Shown: positions 18,142 to 26,490 of the stretch, piece by piece | How positions within the stretch are numbered: position 1 is the stretch's first letter | How the letters are laid out: every line of letters begins with the position of its first letter | Assembly: GCF_039536745.1 (NCBI RefSeq) | Contig: NZ_BAAAZE010000009.1 | Span: forward strand, 1 to 64,000 | DNA length: 64,000 bases | Reading direction: 5' to 3' | Origin: Actimicrobium antarcticum | GTDB taxonomy: Bacteria > Pseudomonadota > Gammaproteobacteria > Burkholderiales > Burkholderiaceae_D | Program-made: the position numbers and the translations under genes | The notes under the pieces: generated by a model | Database searches by the model: none | Seen by the model: the letters and a program-made list of their open reading frames with translations, nothing else | Told to the model about the DNA's origin: nothing

Positions 18142-19865
18142 CGCTCGACCCGCTGAAACAGCCGGAATCGCTCGTCGCGGTCGGAGGGCCGACGGCCTTC
18201 CCACAGCATTGTCCAGCGTACACCTTCACCGAATGGTGCCAGCGCGTCGGTGCTGTCGCTACTGCGGTTGCTGTCTTGAAGCAGCACGTAATCGCAGTTG
18301 CCACCATTGAACGGTGCAAAGCGGACGTCGCCAAAATAGGCAAACGATGCGCGCTGGGTCGGACCGACATTGCTGTCGACGCACTCGGTCGAGCCCGGCA
18401 ATTTGAGCGCAATTTGCTGTGCCACACCGGCGTAGCTTTTGCCGTAATTGATCCAGGGCAGCCACAACGTCATTAGCAGCAACCAGCACAGGATCACGCC
18501 GGCGGTTGATAGCACCACGGCGCGCCAGAGCACGGAAGGTCTGCGCGACAGGCGCCAGTGCACTACCGCGACCCAGGCTGCGGTCGCCAGCGCGGCAGCG
18601 ATGAAGGCCAGCCCATTGAATTCGGGTTTGAAGCCGGGCGCAAGCTTAAATGCATTGCGCGCAAGTTGTGCCGGCCAGCCCGTCTGTTTGGCGATCCAGC
18701 CGATCCAGATGAAGGCAGCCGAGGTCGACAGCGTCATCACCGCGAACCAGTCGACGGCATTGATGGCGCCGCGTTTCATGGTGGGCAAACCGAATGCGGC
18801 CAGTATCGCCAGTGGTGGCAGCATCGGCAGCAGGATGCCCTCGACGTGATTCGGACTAATCAGCGCAACCAGCACGACCACGACAAAAAACATCAGGGGT
18901 AACGCGATGTGCAGGGCGCTGTACTGCTTGCGCCAGGCATACACGGCCCAGCCAGCGAACGGCCAGGCCGGCCACGCAAACCAGATCCCGTATCTGAAAA
19001 AATACTTCAAGCCAGTCAGCGTCGGGAGTGCGATCTGTTCCAGATTCCAATCCATCCAGGCACTCGTCGGCGAGCCGCCGTAAGGCTGCATCACATTCGC
19101 CAGCAGCGGCCAGCTAGCGGTCAGGGCCAGCGCTGTTGGCAGGCTCAGCATCAGCAGCCACCTTAGTACGGCGCGCTGCAGGAGCGTCGCCAATAGGGTC
19201 ATGCCAAGCAGAATGCCAAGGGGCAGCACCCAGCCACGGGTCAGTGCCAACAGGCCCAGCGTGGCGCCGCAGGCCAGGGCAGTGCGCGCCGATGGCAGGT
19301 CGGACAAGCGTACCGCTGCGTACAGCGTCATGGCAACCAGCGACACCTGCAGCGCTTCTGCACTGGTTTCGTGGCTGTGCAACAATAAGCCGAGGCAACC
19401 CAGATAAATCAGCAATGCGCCATCGGCCAGCGTGCGACCATAGTCGTTGGGTTCGGGTTGTCCGCCGAAAGCCAGCTTCAAGGGTTGGGTTTCGCTGCGA
19501 CGTCCGAGCAAATACGTGGTGTACCAGATCGACAGGGAGCCCAGCAGGAAAAAGCCGATGGTCGCCAGTCGCGCTGCCATCGCATCGCCTACCAGCCAGC
19601 CAAACAGCTTGATGCAAAGCGCACCCATCCAGAACGCCAGCGGTCCCTTGTCGGGCATCGCCAGTCCGACAATATTGGGCCATAACCAGTCCGCAATACT
19701 GCCATGCGCCATGGTCCACATGATGCCGAATCCTGCGGCGTCATCGGTCTTCCACGGGTCACGGCCAATCAAGCCGGGCAGGATATACAGGATGCACAAT
19801 GCGAACAGGGCGAGGCGCGGCAGCGCGAGGGTGGCAGAGGCGGGTAGACGGACAGGCTTCATCAA
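18138..19865 (-). CDS. GT39/ArnT-like membrane glycosyltransferase
   Basis: A 575-residue polytopic inner-membrane protein with about 12 hydrophobic helices. The first periplasmic loop carries GRDPWKTDDAAGFGI, in which the acidic pair matches the catalytic Asp region of GT-C (ArnT/PMT) glycosyltransferases using lipid-linked sugar donors. A second acidic patch, LLHSHETSAEALQVS, follows around 175. The C-terminal soluble part (about 470-575) is periplasmic-like. It converges on the IclR gene with a 4-bp overlap. It may add aminoarabinose or another sugar to lipid A or protein, but no arn genes adjoin it. Confidence 0.72.
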   Translation of the reverse strand: MMKPVRLPASATLALPRLALFALCILYILPGLIGRDPWKTDDAAGFGIMWTMAHGSIADWLWPNIVGLAMPDKGPLAFWMGALCIKLFGWLVGDAMAARLATIGFFLLGSLSIWYTTYLLGRRSETQPLKLAFGGQPEPNDYGRTLADGALLIYLGCLGLLLHSHETSAEALQVSLVAMTLYAAVRLSDLPSARTALACGATLGLLALTRGWVLPLGILLGMTLLATLLQRAVLRWLLMLSLPTALALTASWPLLANVMQPYGGSPTSAWMDWNLEQIALPTLTGLKYFFRYGIWFAWPAWPFAGWAVYAWRKQYSALHIALPLMFFVVVVLVALISPNHVEGILLPMLPPLAILAAFGLPTMKRGAINAVDWFAVMTLSTSAAFIWIGWIAKQTGWPAQLARNAFKLAPGFKPEFNGLAFIAAALATAAWVAVVHWRLSRRPSVLWRAVVLSTAGVILCWLLLMTLWLPWINYGKSYAGVAQQIALKLPGSTECVDSNVGPTQRASFAYFGDVRFAPFNGGNCDYVLLQDSNRSSDSTDALAPFGEGVRWTMLWEGRRPSDRDERFRLFQRVER

Positions 19866-19957
19866 GACGTGGCGGGTAGCGATTAGCCGAGAGTGGGGTC
19901 GGCGTTATTGTGCAGGAAAAGGCGGCGTAACAGTTTGGGTAACCATGTGGGTGCAAC

Positions 19958-19984
19958 AAAAAAGGCAGCCAAGGCTGCCTTTTT
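19958..19984 (-). terminator. terminator of rpmE2
   Basis: The hairpin AAAAGGCAGC-CAAG-GCTGCCTTTT is flanked by A-rich and T-rich runs. On the minus strand it lies 20 bp past the L31 stop. Its symmetry would also let it act in the other direction. Confidence 0.88.
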
Positions 19985-20003
19985 ATCGTGCTGCAACCAG
20001 GAA

Positions 20004-20273
20004 TTAGTCCTGGGCGATCTGGGTCTTTGAACCCACGGTACCAAACTTCTTGCGGAACTTGTCGACGCGGCCGGCGGTGTCAACGATCTTGTGCTTGCCG
20101 GTGTAGAACGGATGGGATTCCGACGACACTTCGATCTTCACGAGCGGGTATTGCTTGCCCTCGAACTCAGCCATTTCACGGGTCTGAACGGTCGAACGGG
20201 TGATGAATTTGAAGTCGCAGGACAGATCGTGGACCAGTACTTCGCGATAATTTGGGTGAATGCCGTCTTTCAT
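20004..20273 (-). CDS. rpmE2: 50S ribosomal protein L31 type B
   Basis: An 89-residue ribosomal protein starting MKDGIHPNYREVLVHD and containing SSESHPFYTGKHKIVDTAGRVDKF, the type B signature. The zinc-ribbon CxxC pairs of type A L31 are absent, so this is the zinc-independent form, often induced under zinc limitation by Zur in other bacteria. The frame is open 26 codons further upstream, but family alignment from memory fixes this ATG. It follows rho at 193 bp in the same direction and has its own terminator. Confidence 0.95.
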   Translation of the reverse strand: MKDGIHPNYREVLVHDLSCDFKFITRSTVQTREMAEFEGKQYPLVKIEVSSESHPFYTGKHKIVDTAGRVDKFRKKFGTVGSKTQIAQD

Positions 20274-20372
20274 TTGAAGCCTCGGTAGTTTGTTTGGTAG
20301 CCAATCGCCACTTCGTCGGTCGTTCTGCTTCTTGACCCGATTGATGATCACTTGCCGTTAAATGGATCGCGG

Positions 20373-20400
20373 ATTATACAAGGGATTGGGGATTGCTAAC
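20373..20400 (-). promoter_or_regulatory. candidate promoter of rpmE2
   Basis: On the minus strand a perfect TATAAT (20378-20373) is preceded by GTTAGC/TTAGCA (20400-20394) at 15-16 bp. Transcription would start near 20366, leaving a leader of about 90 nt before rpmE2. The -10 box is strong and the -35 weak. No Zur-type operator was recognised. Confidence 0.42.
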
Positions 20401-20466
20401 CCGCTCCGCTGCAAATAGTTGTCGTTGGGCGTGAGATGGCTTACGCACTCACGCCGCCGCGCCGGA

Positions 20467-21738
20467 TCAGGAGTTCCCGCGTCGCATCATGTCGAAGAAT
20501 TCGGCGTTGTTCTTGGTCGCCTTCATCTTGTCGAGGATGAACTCCATCGCTTCGATTTCATCCATGCTGTACAGCAGTTTGCGCAGTACCCAGATTTTTT
20601 GCAGCTGGTCTGGCTTGATCAGCAGCTCTTCGCGGCGGGTGCCGGATTTGTTGAGGTTGATGGCAGGGTAGACGCGCTTCTCGGCCAGGCGGCGCTCAAG
20701 ATGCACCTCCATGTTGCCGGTACCCTTGAATTCTTCAAAGATCACGTCATCCATGCGGCTGCCGGTTTCGATCAGGGCGGTCGCGATGATGGTCAGCGAA
20801 CCGCCTTCTTCGATATTGCGGGCCGCACCAAAGAAACGCTTCGGACGCTGCAACGCATTGGCATCCACACCACCGGTGAGCACTTTGCCCGAGGCCGGGA
20901 TGACGGTGTTGTAGGCACGTGCCAGGCGGGTGATCGAGTCCAGCAGGATCACCACGTCTTTTTTCATTTCGACCAGGCGCTTGGCTTTTTCGAGCACCAT
21001 TTCGGCGACTTGCACGTGACGGGTGGCTGGCTCGTCAAAGGTCGATGCGACCACTTCGCCACGTACCGAACGCTGCATCTCGGTCACTTCTTCCGGCCGT
21101 TCGTCGATCAGCAAGACGATCAGCGTGCAGTCAGGATGGTTCGCGGTAATCGCGTGCGCCATGTGCTGCAGGATGACCGATTTGCCGGATTTCGGCGACG
21201 CCACCAGCAAGCCGCGCTGGCCTTTGCCGATCGGCGCGATCAGGTCGATGATGCGGCCGGTGATGTTTTCCTGGCCATTCATTTCACGCTCGAGGCGCAA
21301 TGGCTGGTTCGGATGCAGCGGTGTCAGGTTTTCAAACAGGATGCGGTGTTTCGAGGCTTCCGGCGATTCGCCGTTGACCTTGTCGACTTTCACCAGCGCG
21401 AAGTAGCGTTCGCCATCCTTCGGGGTGCGTACTTCACCTTCGATCGAATCGCCGGTATGCAGATTGAAGCGGCGGATTTGCGATGGCGAGATATAGATGT
21501 CGTCGGTGGATGCCATGTAGCTGGCATCGGGCGAGCGCAGGAAGCCGAAGCCGTCAGGCAGCACTTCCAGGGCGCCGTCGCCAAAAATCTGTTCGCCGGA
21601 TTTCGCGCGTTTTTTCAGGATCGCAAACATCAGCTCCTGTTTGCGCAAGCGGGCGGCGTTATCGATATCGAGGCCGATGGCCATTTCAAGCAGGGCGGAA
21701 ACGTGTAGCGCCTTGAGTTCTGATAAGTGCATGGTCAT
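20467..21738 (-). CDS. rho: transcription termination factor Rho
   Basis: A 423-residue hexameric RNA-dependent ATPase that terminates transcription. The N-terminal helix bundle and RNA-binding cold-shock-like domain (about 1-120: DGFGFLRSPDASYMAS) are followed by the RecA-like ATPase with Walker A GLLVASPKSGKS around 175-186. LLIDERPEEVTEM, the Q-loop and the R-loop region (LTGGVDANALQRPKRFFGAARN) complete the pattern. Length matches short Rho proteins without an insertion. It lies 115 bp downstream of trxA, a gene order common in proteobacteria. Confidence 0.98.
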   Translation of the reverse strand: MTMHLSELKALHVSALLEMAIGLDIDNAARLRKQELMFAILKKRAKSGEQIFGDGALEVLPDGFGFLRSPDASYMASTDDIYISPSQIRRFNLHTGDSIEGEVRTPKDGERYFALVKVDKVNGESPEASKHRILFENLTPLHPNQPLRLEREMNGQENITGRIIDLIAPIGKGQRGLLVASPKSGKSVILQHMAHAITANHPDCTLIVLLIDERPEEVTEMQRSVRGEVVASTFDEPATRHVQVAEMVLEKAKRLVEMKKDVVILLDSITRLARAYNTVIPASGKVLTGGVDANALQRPKRFFGAARNIEEGGSLTIIATALIETGSRMDDVIFEEFKGTGNMEVHLERRLAEKRVYPAINLNKSGTRREELLIKPDQLQKIWVLRKLLYSMDEIEAMEFILDKMKATKNNAEFFDMMRRGNS

Positions 21739-21853
21739 TATTGAATATGAGTATCCCGTGACGGGAAAGTAGAGGTGGGGGAGGGAACTGCGTGGTGAAA
21801 TTATTCGGTGATACGACGTCAGCGACGATGCGGGCGCACCGTCGCTGTCGGGA

Positions 21854-22180
21854 TCAGATGTTGCTGTCGATGAACGAGGTCAGCTGGCCTTTGGCCATGG
21901 CGCCCACTTTTTGTGCAGCCGGTACGCCGTTCTTGAATAGGATCAGTGTCGGGATGCCGCGAATGCCAAACTTGGCCGGGATGGCCTGGTTGGCATCCAC
22001 ATCCATTTTCGCAATCAACAGTTTGCCATCATAGTCGTTGGCGATTTCTTCAAGGATAGGGGCGATCGACTTGCACGGACCGCACCACTCTGCCCAGAAA
22101 TCAACCAGCACAGGCTTGTCGGATTTGAGGACGTCAATGTCGAAAGACGCATCAGTAATGTGTTTGATATTTTCGCTCAT
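21854..22180 (-). CDS. trxA: thioredoxin 1
   Basis: A 108-residue cytoplasmic thiol-disulfide oxidoreductase with the active site WCGPC at residues 32-36 and the cis-Pro loop IRGIPTLILF. Length and sequence are canonical. It precedes rho on the minus strand and may share transcripts with it; the 115-bp gap shows no clear terminator. Confidence 0.98.
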   Translation of the reverse strand: MSENIKHITDASFDIDVLKSDKPVLVDFWAEWCGPCKSIAPILEEIANDYDGKLLIAKMDVDANQAIPAKFGIRGIPTLILFKNGVPAAQKVGAMAKGQLTSFIDSNI

Positions 22181-22648
22181 GGTGTCGTCTGATAGAGGAA
22201 TAAAGGTGATTCAGTGGTGAATCAGGGGTGAGTCAACGCCGCAGTTTCGTCGCCATTTCCTGAACTTGCCACAACGCTGCCGTGATGAACTCTACGGAAG
22301 AAGATCGTGCTGCAATGGTGGAATTCAAGGGGCTTGCAGGTGGGAGTGAAGAGGCCTGCGGCTAAGTATTTCGGAAACTATAACCGATTTTTACCCGGTG
22401 CGGGCCGGGCGGGTGCATTGACATCGACGGCTCACCTGAATTGAGTGATACAGATCGTAGTAGCGGTTCCATTTGACTTTACTTCTCGATGCTTGATTTC
22501 GCGGCGCAGGCGGTCTTTATTTGTCAGCTCGCACGCAATACATTGATCACCGTCGACGACGGTTGTAAAAAATTTGAGGATGCAATCAGACGCTTCATGA
22601 ATTCGCGACGCAGCTTGACAAAAATCCAGTGGGCTTCACCTGAATCGG
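22181..22648. other. long intergenic region upstream of trxA and zapA
   Basis: About 470 bp between the divergent trxA and ZapB-like/zapA units. A 62-codon plus-strand ATG frame (22489-22677) ends just before the ZapB-like gene. It is unlike known families, overlaps the candidate promoter and is not supported as a gene. Promoters for trxA must lie here, but none was assigned with confidence. Confidence 0.4.
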
Positions 22649-22678
22649 TTGACGAGAATTCCTTCGCCAAACTATAGT
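22649..22678 (+). promoter_or_regulatory. sigma-70-type promoter of the ZapB-like gene and zapA
   Basis: TTGACG (22649-22654) is separated by 18 bp from TATAGT (22673-22678). The expected start of transcription (about 22684-22686) coincides with the ATG of the ZapB-like gene, so the message would be essentially leaderless. Confidence 0.55.
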
Positions 22679-22683
22679 GCCGC

Positions 22684-22923
22684 ATGATTTCAGATTTCAC
22701 ACAACTGTCAGAAAAAGTCGGTCAGCTCGCAGAGCTGGCTATTTCATTGCGCCGCGAAAATGCCGAGCTGCAGAAGTATGCCGTCAGTCTCGCAGTCGAC
22801 AACGCCGAGCTGACCCGACGCATGCAGGAGGCGCACGACCGCGTTGCCGCATTGCTGGAGCGGTTACCTGCAGATCCGCCAATTGTCCCGATCGAAGTAA
22901 CAGACACCGAGGAATCCGCATGA
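22684..22923 (+). CDS. small ZapB-like coiled-coil protein
   Basis: A 79-residue protein that is almost entirely coiled coil (LSEKVGQLAELAISLRRENAEL then LAVDNAELTRRMQEAHDRVAALLERL) with an acidic tail. Short coiled-coil proteins of this type are commonly encoded directly upstream of zapA in betaproteobacteria and are taken to act in cell division by analogy with ZapB. Its stop overlaps the zapA start (ATGA at 22920-22923), so the two are translationally coupled. No Shine-Dalgarno is possible if the promoter just upstream is the one used. Confidence 0.82.
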   Translation: MISDFTQLSEKVGQLAELAISLRRENAELQKYAVSLAVDNAELTRRMQEAHDRVAALLERLPADPPIVPIEVTDTEESA

Positions 22924-23231
22924 TCCAGCTGCCAGTCACCATCATGGGTCAGCCGTACACGCTGGTGTGCAAAGAAGGCGAGGAAGCAGTATTGCAATCC
23001 GCGGTCGACTATCTGGACAAGCGCATGTGCGCAATTCGCGATGGCGGTAAAGTCAAAGGCAACGACCGGATTGCCGTCATGGCTGCGCTAGGTGTGGCTG
23101 CCGAATTGCTGTCAACCAAAGCGCCGCAAGGGCCGCTGTCGGATCTGTCGATGGCCGAGGTGCAGCAACAGATTCAGGGCATGCATCTGGTACTCGATCA
23201 GGCCTTGACACCGCAAGAAAACCTGTTCTGA
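22920..23231 (+). CDS. zapA: cell division protein ZapA
   Basis: A 103-residue FtsZ-ring-associated protein that bundles FtsZ filaments. The N-terminal domain carries LPVTIMGQPYTLVCKEGEE and AVDYLDKRM, followed by the long helix NDRIAVMAALGVAAELL. Start is set by the ATGA overlap with the coiled-coil gene; the same frame is open upstream but has no support there. 6S RNA follows about 100 bp downstream, the usual arrangement. Confidence 0.93.
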   Translation: MIQLPVTIMGQPYTLVCKEGEEAVLQSAVDYLDKRMCAIRDGGKVKGNDRIAVMAALGVAAELLSTKAPQGPLSDLSMAEVQQQIQGMHLVLDQALTPQENLF

Positions 23232-23294
23232 AAACCGCCTTGCTTTCATGCTGACTGCGTCAGGAAAAGCAGTGAAAAAAAGCCGCTAAAACGT

Positions 23295-23322
23295 TTGACA
23301 CAAGAACCGATCAGAGTAGACT
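23295..23322 (+). promoter_or_regulatory. promoter of 6S RNA
   Basis: A consensus TTGACA (23295-23300) and TAGACT (23317-23322) with 16-bp spacing place the transcription start about 7 nt further on, where the 6S-like sequence begins. Confidence 0.75.
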
Positions 23323-23328
23323 TTGATT

Positions 23329-23505
23329 TCCCTGCAGTGCTCGCGATTGCCATATATTCCTTGAGCCATTTAAATGCATCGGCCGCGGAATATTGTTTGG
23401 TGGGTGTGCTTGTCGCTAGTCCGATGAGCCCAAAATTGAACTGACTGCAGCCACCTTGAACCTCTTGGTTCGGGATGCCGGCAAAGCGGCACCAGCGGGG
23501 ATTTA
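23329..23505 (+). ncRNA. ssrS: 6S RNA
   Basis: About 177 nt with the hallmarks of 6S RNA, which mimics an open promoter and sequesters sigma-70 RNA polymerase in stationary phase. The 5' part has TTCCTTGAGCC and the 3' part has CACCTTGAACCTCTTGGTTC, both conserved against E. coli ssrS. The ends (ATTTCCCTGCAGTGC and GCACCAGCGGGGATTT) can form the closing stem. Position after zapA agrees with the family. Ends are approximate: the 5' end is inferred from the promoter and the 3' end from the closing stem. Confidence 0.9.
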
Positions 23506-23510
23506 TGTTG

Positions 23511-23543
23511 AAGCGGTTGCATGAAAATGCAGCCGCTTTTTTT
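23511..23543 (+). terminator. terminator downstream of 6S RNA
   Basis: Stem AAGCGGTTGCA / TGCAGCCGCTT (one G-U) with a 6-nt loop, followed by T5. It begins a few bases after the 6S closing stem. Confidence 0.88.
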
Positions 23544-23629
23544 CGTCCTGACGATATTCAGTCCTGCCGGTTTCTTGTGTTCCGCACGCATCTTCCGTCT
23601 TTGACCAATTACACAGAGTGACCACAACC

Positions 23630-24100
23630 ATGTCCTACTGGCTGATGAAATCCGAACCCACCGAAGTCAGCATCGACGACATGCTGGCCGCTCCGGCCCG
23701 GACCATGCCGTGGTTCGGTATCCGCAATTATCAGTCGCGCAATTTCATGCGCGATGCGATGCGGGTGGGTGATGGCGTGCTGTTCTATCACTCCAGTTGT
23801 GCCGCGCCCGGGATCGTCGGACTGGCCGAAGTGGCCAGCACACCCTATCCGGATTTCACGCAGTTCGAGCCGCGCAGTCATTACTTTGATCCGAAAGCCA
23901 CGCCCGAAAATCCGCGCTGGATGATGGTCGACATACGCGCATTGCGGGCAGTGCCGTTGATTCCTCTGTCGGCACTGCGCGCTGCGCCCGAGCTGGCCGA
24001 CATGCAAGTACTCAAACGCGGCAATCGTCTGTCGATCTCGCGCGTCGAGGCAGCCGACTGGCGCTGGATCAACCAGCATCTGATTGCTCCCGCGACCTGA
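23630..24100 (+). CDS. EVE domain-containing protein
   Basis: A 156-residue soluble protein of the EVE/thymocyte nuclear protein 1 family, a PUA-like fold thought to bind modified bases in nucleic acid. Recognisable parts are MSYWLMKSEPTEVSIDDM, WFGIRNYQSRNFMRDAM, GDGVLFYHSS and FDPKATPENPRW. ATG 23630 gives the family N-terminus; an upstream in-frame ATG at 23618 adds only four residues. In many betaproteobacteria it follows zapA and 6S RNA. Its physiological role is not established. Confidence 0.9.
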   Translation: MSYWLMKSEPTEVSIDDMLAAPARTMPWFGIRNYQSRNFMRDAMRVGDGVLFYHSSCAAPGIVGLAEVASTPYPDFTQFEPRSHYFDPKATPENPRWMMVDIRALRAVPLIPLSALRAAPELADMQVLKRGNRLSISRVEAADWRWINQHLIAPAT

Positions 24101-24155
24101 TACGTTTGAAAAAAAAATCCACCTAATCGTCCTTTTCCGCGCAGGAGCCCACCCG

Positions 24156-24959
24156 ATGGACCTCAGTCTGATCATTGCATTTCTCGTTCTTGGCAGCGCC
24201 GTTGGTTTTGCTGCAGGTTTGCTGGGTATCGGCGGCGGCATGCTGCTGGTGCCATTCATCACTGCCTTGCTGACCTACAAGGCATTTCCGAAAGAGCTGA
24301 TCATCCACATGGCGATTGCGACATCGCTGGCCACCATCATGTTCACGTCGGTGTCATCGGTGATCGCGCATCACCGCCGTGGCGCAGTGCGCTGGGACGT
24401 GGTCAGGTTGCTCGCACCGGGCATCCTGGTCGGCTCTTGGATCGGTCCGTGGATCGGCAAGCAAATGAACTCGTCCGGACTTGCGCTCTTTTTTGCCGTG
24501 TTTGTGGCACTGTCCGCAACCCAGATGCTGTTTGATAAAAAACCGGCAGGCACGCGCGGGTTGCCGCGCGGCGTAGGAATGTTCGGCGCGGGCGGAGTCA
24601 TCGGTGTGCTGGCAGGGCTGGTTGGCGCCGGTGGCGGATTCATCTCGGTACCGTTCATGACCTGGTGTAACGTCAAGATTCACAATGCGGTCGCCACCAG
24701 CGCCGCTCTCGGTTTTCCGATCGCCCTGGCGGGGACGCTGTCGAATGTGTATTTCGGCATGTCGATGCCGGATTTGCCGCCGGGCTCGCTTGGCTTTATT
24801 TATCTGCCGGCATTGCTGGTGGTGTCGCTGGCCAGCGTGGTGACTGCACCGCTTGGTGCGAAGGCGGCGCATGCATTGCCCGTCAAGACTCTGAAAAAAG
24901 TCTTTGCAGTCACGCTGTATGCGCTGGCCAGTTACATGCTCTACAAGGCGCTGGCGTAA
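24156..24959 (+). CDS. TauE/SafE-family membrane exporter
   Basis: A 267-residue inner-membrane protein with about eight helices. Two family repeats each begin with a glycine-rich motif: GLLGIGGGMLLVPFI near residue 20 and GLVGAGGGFISVPFM near 160. The family exports sulfite, sulfoacetate or related organosulfur anions. ATG 24156 is chosen because AGGAG lies 9 nt before it. The 55-bp gap from the EVE gene allows cotranscription. The substrate cannot be told from sequence. Confidence 0.88.
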   Translation: MDLSLIIAFLVLGSAVGFAAGLLGIGGGMLLVPFITALLTYKAFPKELIIHMAIATSLATIMFTSVSSVIAHHRRGAVRWDVVRLLAPGILVGSWIGPWIGKQMNSSGLALFFAVFVALSATQMLFDKKPAGTRGLPRGVGMFGAGGVIGVLAGLVGAGGGFISVPFMTWCNVKIHNAVATSAALGFPIALAGTLSNVYFGMSMPDLPPGSLGFIYLPALLVVSLASVVTAPLGAKAAHALPVKTLKKVFAVTLYALASYMLYKALA

Positions 24960-24984
24960 CCCCACTTACCGCAGCGCGACAGCC

Positions 24985-26490
24985 TCACCCGCCGAAGCGC
25001 TCGCGCAAGACGTTTTTTTGCACCTTGCTCATGGCATTGCGCGGCAGCTCGTCGACAAAGTGCACTTGCTTGGGCACCTTGAAATTGGCGATTTGCGATT
25101 TCATCATTGCAATGACTTGCGCTTCCGACAGACCCGTGCCCGGCTGTGCAACGATGACAGCCACCACGGCTTCGCCGAAGTCCGGATGGGGTATGCCAAT
25201 CACCGCCGATTCCTGCACGCCATCGAGCTCGTCGAGGAAGGATTCGATTTCTTTCGGATAGATGTTGTAGCCGCCCGAAATGATCAGGTCCTTGCTGCGA
25301 CCAACGATGCTGAGGTAACCGTTCGGATCCATGCAGCCGACATCGCCGGTCATGAAATAACCATCGGCCGTGAACTCCTGCGCAGTTTTTTCCGGCATCT
25401 GCCAGTAGCCCCTGAAAATGTTCGGGCCGCGGGCCTGGATACCGCCGATCTCACCGACAGCGCAGGGCACGTTGTCGTCACCCACCACACGCAGTTCGAC
25501 ACCCGGTAGGGGCAATCCGACCGTGCCGCCGATGCGTTCGCCATCATACGGATTCGACGTCATCATGGCAGTTTCGCTCATGCCATAGCGTTCCAGTATC
25601 GTCATGCCGGTGCGTTCGGTGAAGGCGCGAAACGTCTCCAGCAGCAAGGGTGCCGAACCTGAAATGAACAGGCGGATCGACGCGCATGCCGCGCGATCGA
25701 ATGCCGGATCGGCCAGCAGTCGCACATAAAAGGTCGGCACGCCCATGAAGATCGTGGCCTGAGGCAAATATCGAATCACTTCGGCGCAGTCGAACTTCGG
25801 CAGGAAGATCATCTTGCTGCCGTTGAGCAGCGCGCCATGGCACGCCACGAACAGGCCGTGGATGTGGAACAGCGGCAGCGCATGCAGTAACACATCGTCC
25901 GCTTGCCAGTGCCAGTACTGCTGCAATACCTGCGCATTCGATGCCAGGTTGTGATGGGTCAGCATCGCGCCTTTGCTGCGGCCGGTGGTGCCCGACGTGT
26001 ACAACAGCGCGGCCAGATCATCGGGCGTCACGGCGACGGTGTCGAACGCGTCCGGATGGGTTGCTGCGCGTTCCAGCAGCGAGCCGTGGCGCTGATCGTC
26101 CAGCGTGAAAACATGCCGCGTGCCTGCCGAAAAAGCCAGTTTCGAGACCCAACCGAAATTGGCCGGTGAACACACCACCACTGCCGGTTGGGCATCGTTG
26201 ATGAAGTAGTCGATTTCGGTCGTGCGGTAGGCGGTATTGAGCGGAACGAAGGTGAAGCCGGCGCGCAGCGTGGCCAGGTAGGCCATCAGCGCTTCCGGAG
26301 ATTTCTCGACCTGCACGGCAATGCGGGAGCCGGGTGCCAGGCCGAGGCTGGCGAACAGGTTGGCGATGCGGGCACTGGCGCGCTCCAGGTCGTCCCAGCT
26401 GTACTGCAGACCGTCATGGTTTTCAATTGCGCAGGTGGATCGGTCCACTGGAAAATGCGCCGCAAACAGCGCGTAGAGATTGTTGTTCAT
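24985..26490 (-). CDS. malonyl-CoA synthetase-like AMP-forming ligase
   Basis: A 501-residue ANL ligase closest in appearance to MatB, which makes malonyl-CoA from malonate, ATP and CoA. Motifs: LLYTSGTTGRSKGAMLTHHN, ERYGMSETAMMTSNPYDGER, the hinge YFMTGDVG and SKDLIISGGYNIYPKEIE, and a C-terminal NAMSKVQKNVLRERFG with the catalytic Lys. The true start at 26490 overlaps the lgt stop (ATGA, 26487-26490); an upstream extension in the open frame reads into lgt and is rejected. No malonyl-CoA decarboxylase or transporter is adjacent. Confidence 0.82.
   Translation of the reverse strand: MNNNLYALFAAHFPVDRSTCAIENHDGLQYSWDDLERASARIANLFASLGLAPGSRIAVQVEKSPEALMAYLATLRAGFTFVPLNTAYRTTEIDYFINDAQPAVVVCSPANFGWVSKLAFSAGTRHVFTLDDQRHGSLLERAATHPDAFDTVAVTPDDLAALLYTSGTTGRSKGAMLTHHNLASNAQVLQQYWHWQADDVLLHALPLFHIHGLFVACHGALLNGSKMIFLPKFDCAEVIRYLPQATIFMGVPTFYVRLLADPAFDRAACASIRLFISGSAPLLLETFRAFTERTGMTILERYGMSETAMMTSNPYDGERIGGTVGLPLPGVELRVVGDDNVPCAVGEIGGIQARGPNIFRGYWQMPEKTAQEFTADGYFMTGDVGCMDPNGYLSIVGRSKDLIISGGYNIYPKEIESFLDELDGVQESAVIGIPHPDFGEAVVAVIVAQPGTGLSEAQVIAMMKSQIANFKVPKQVHFVDELPRNAMSKVQKNVLRERFGG

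Noticed and set aside
20419..21708. 429-codon plus-strand ORF opposite rho
   Set aside because: Rho is certain on the minus strand; the antisense frame is an artefact of codon bias.
22489..22677. 62-codon ORF upstream of the ZapB-like gene
   Set aside because: It overlaps the candidate promoter, has no recognisable homology and no clear ribosome site.
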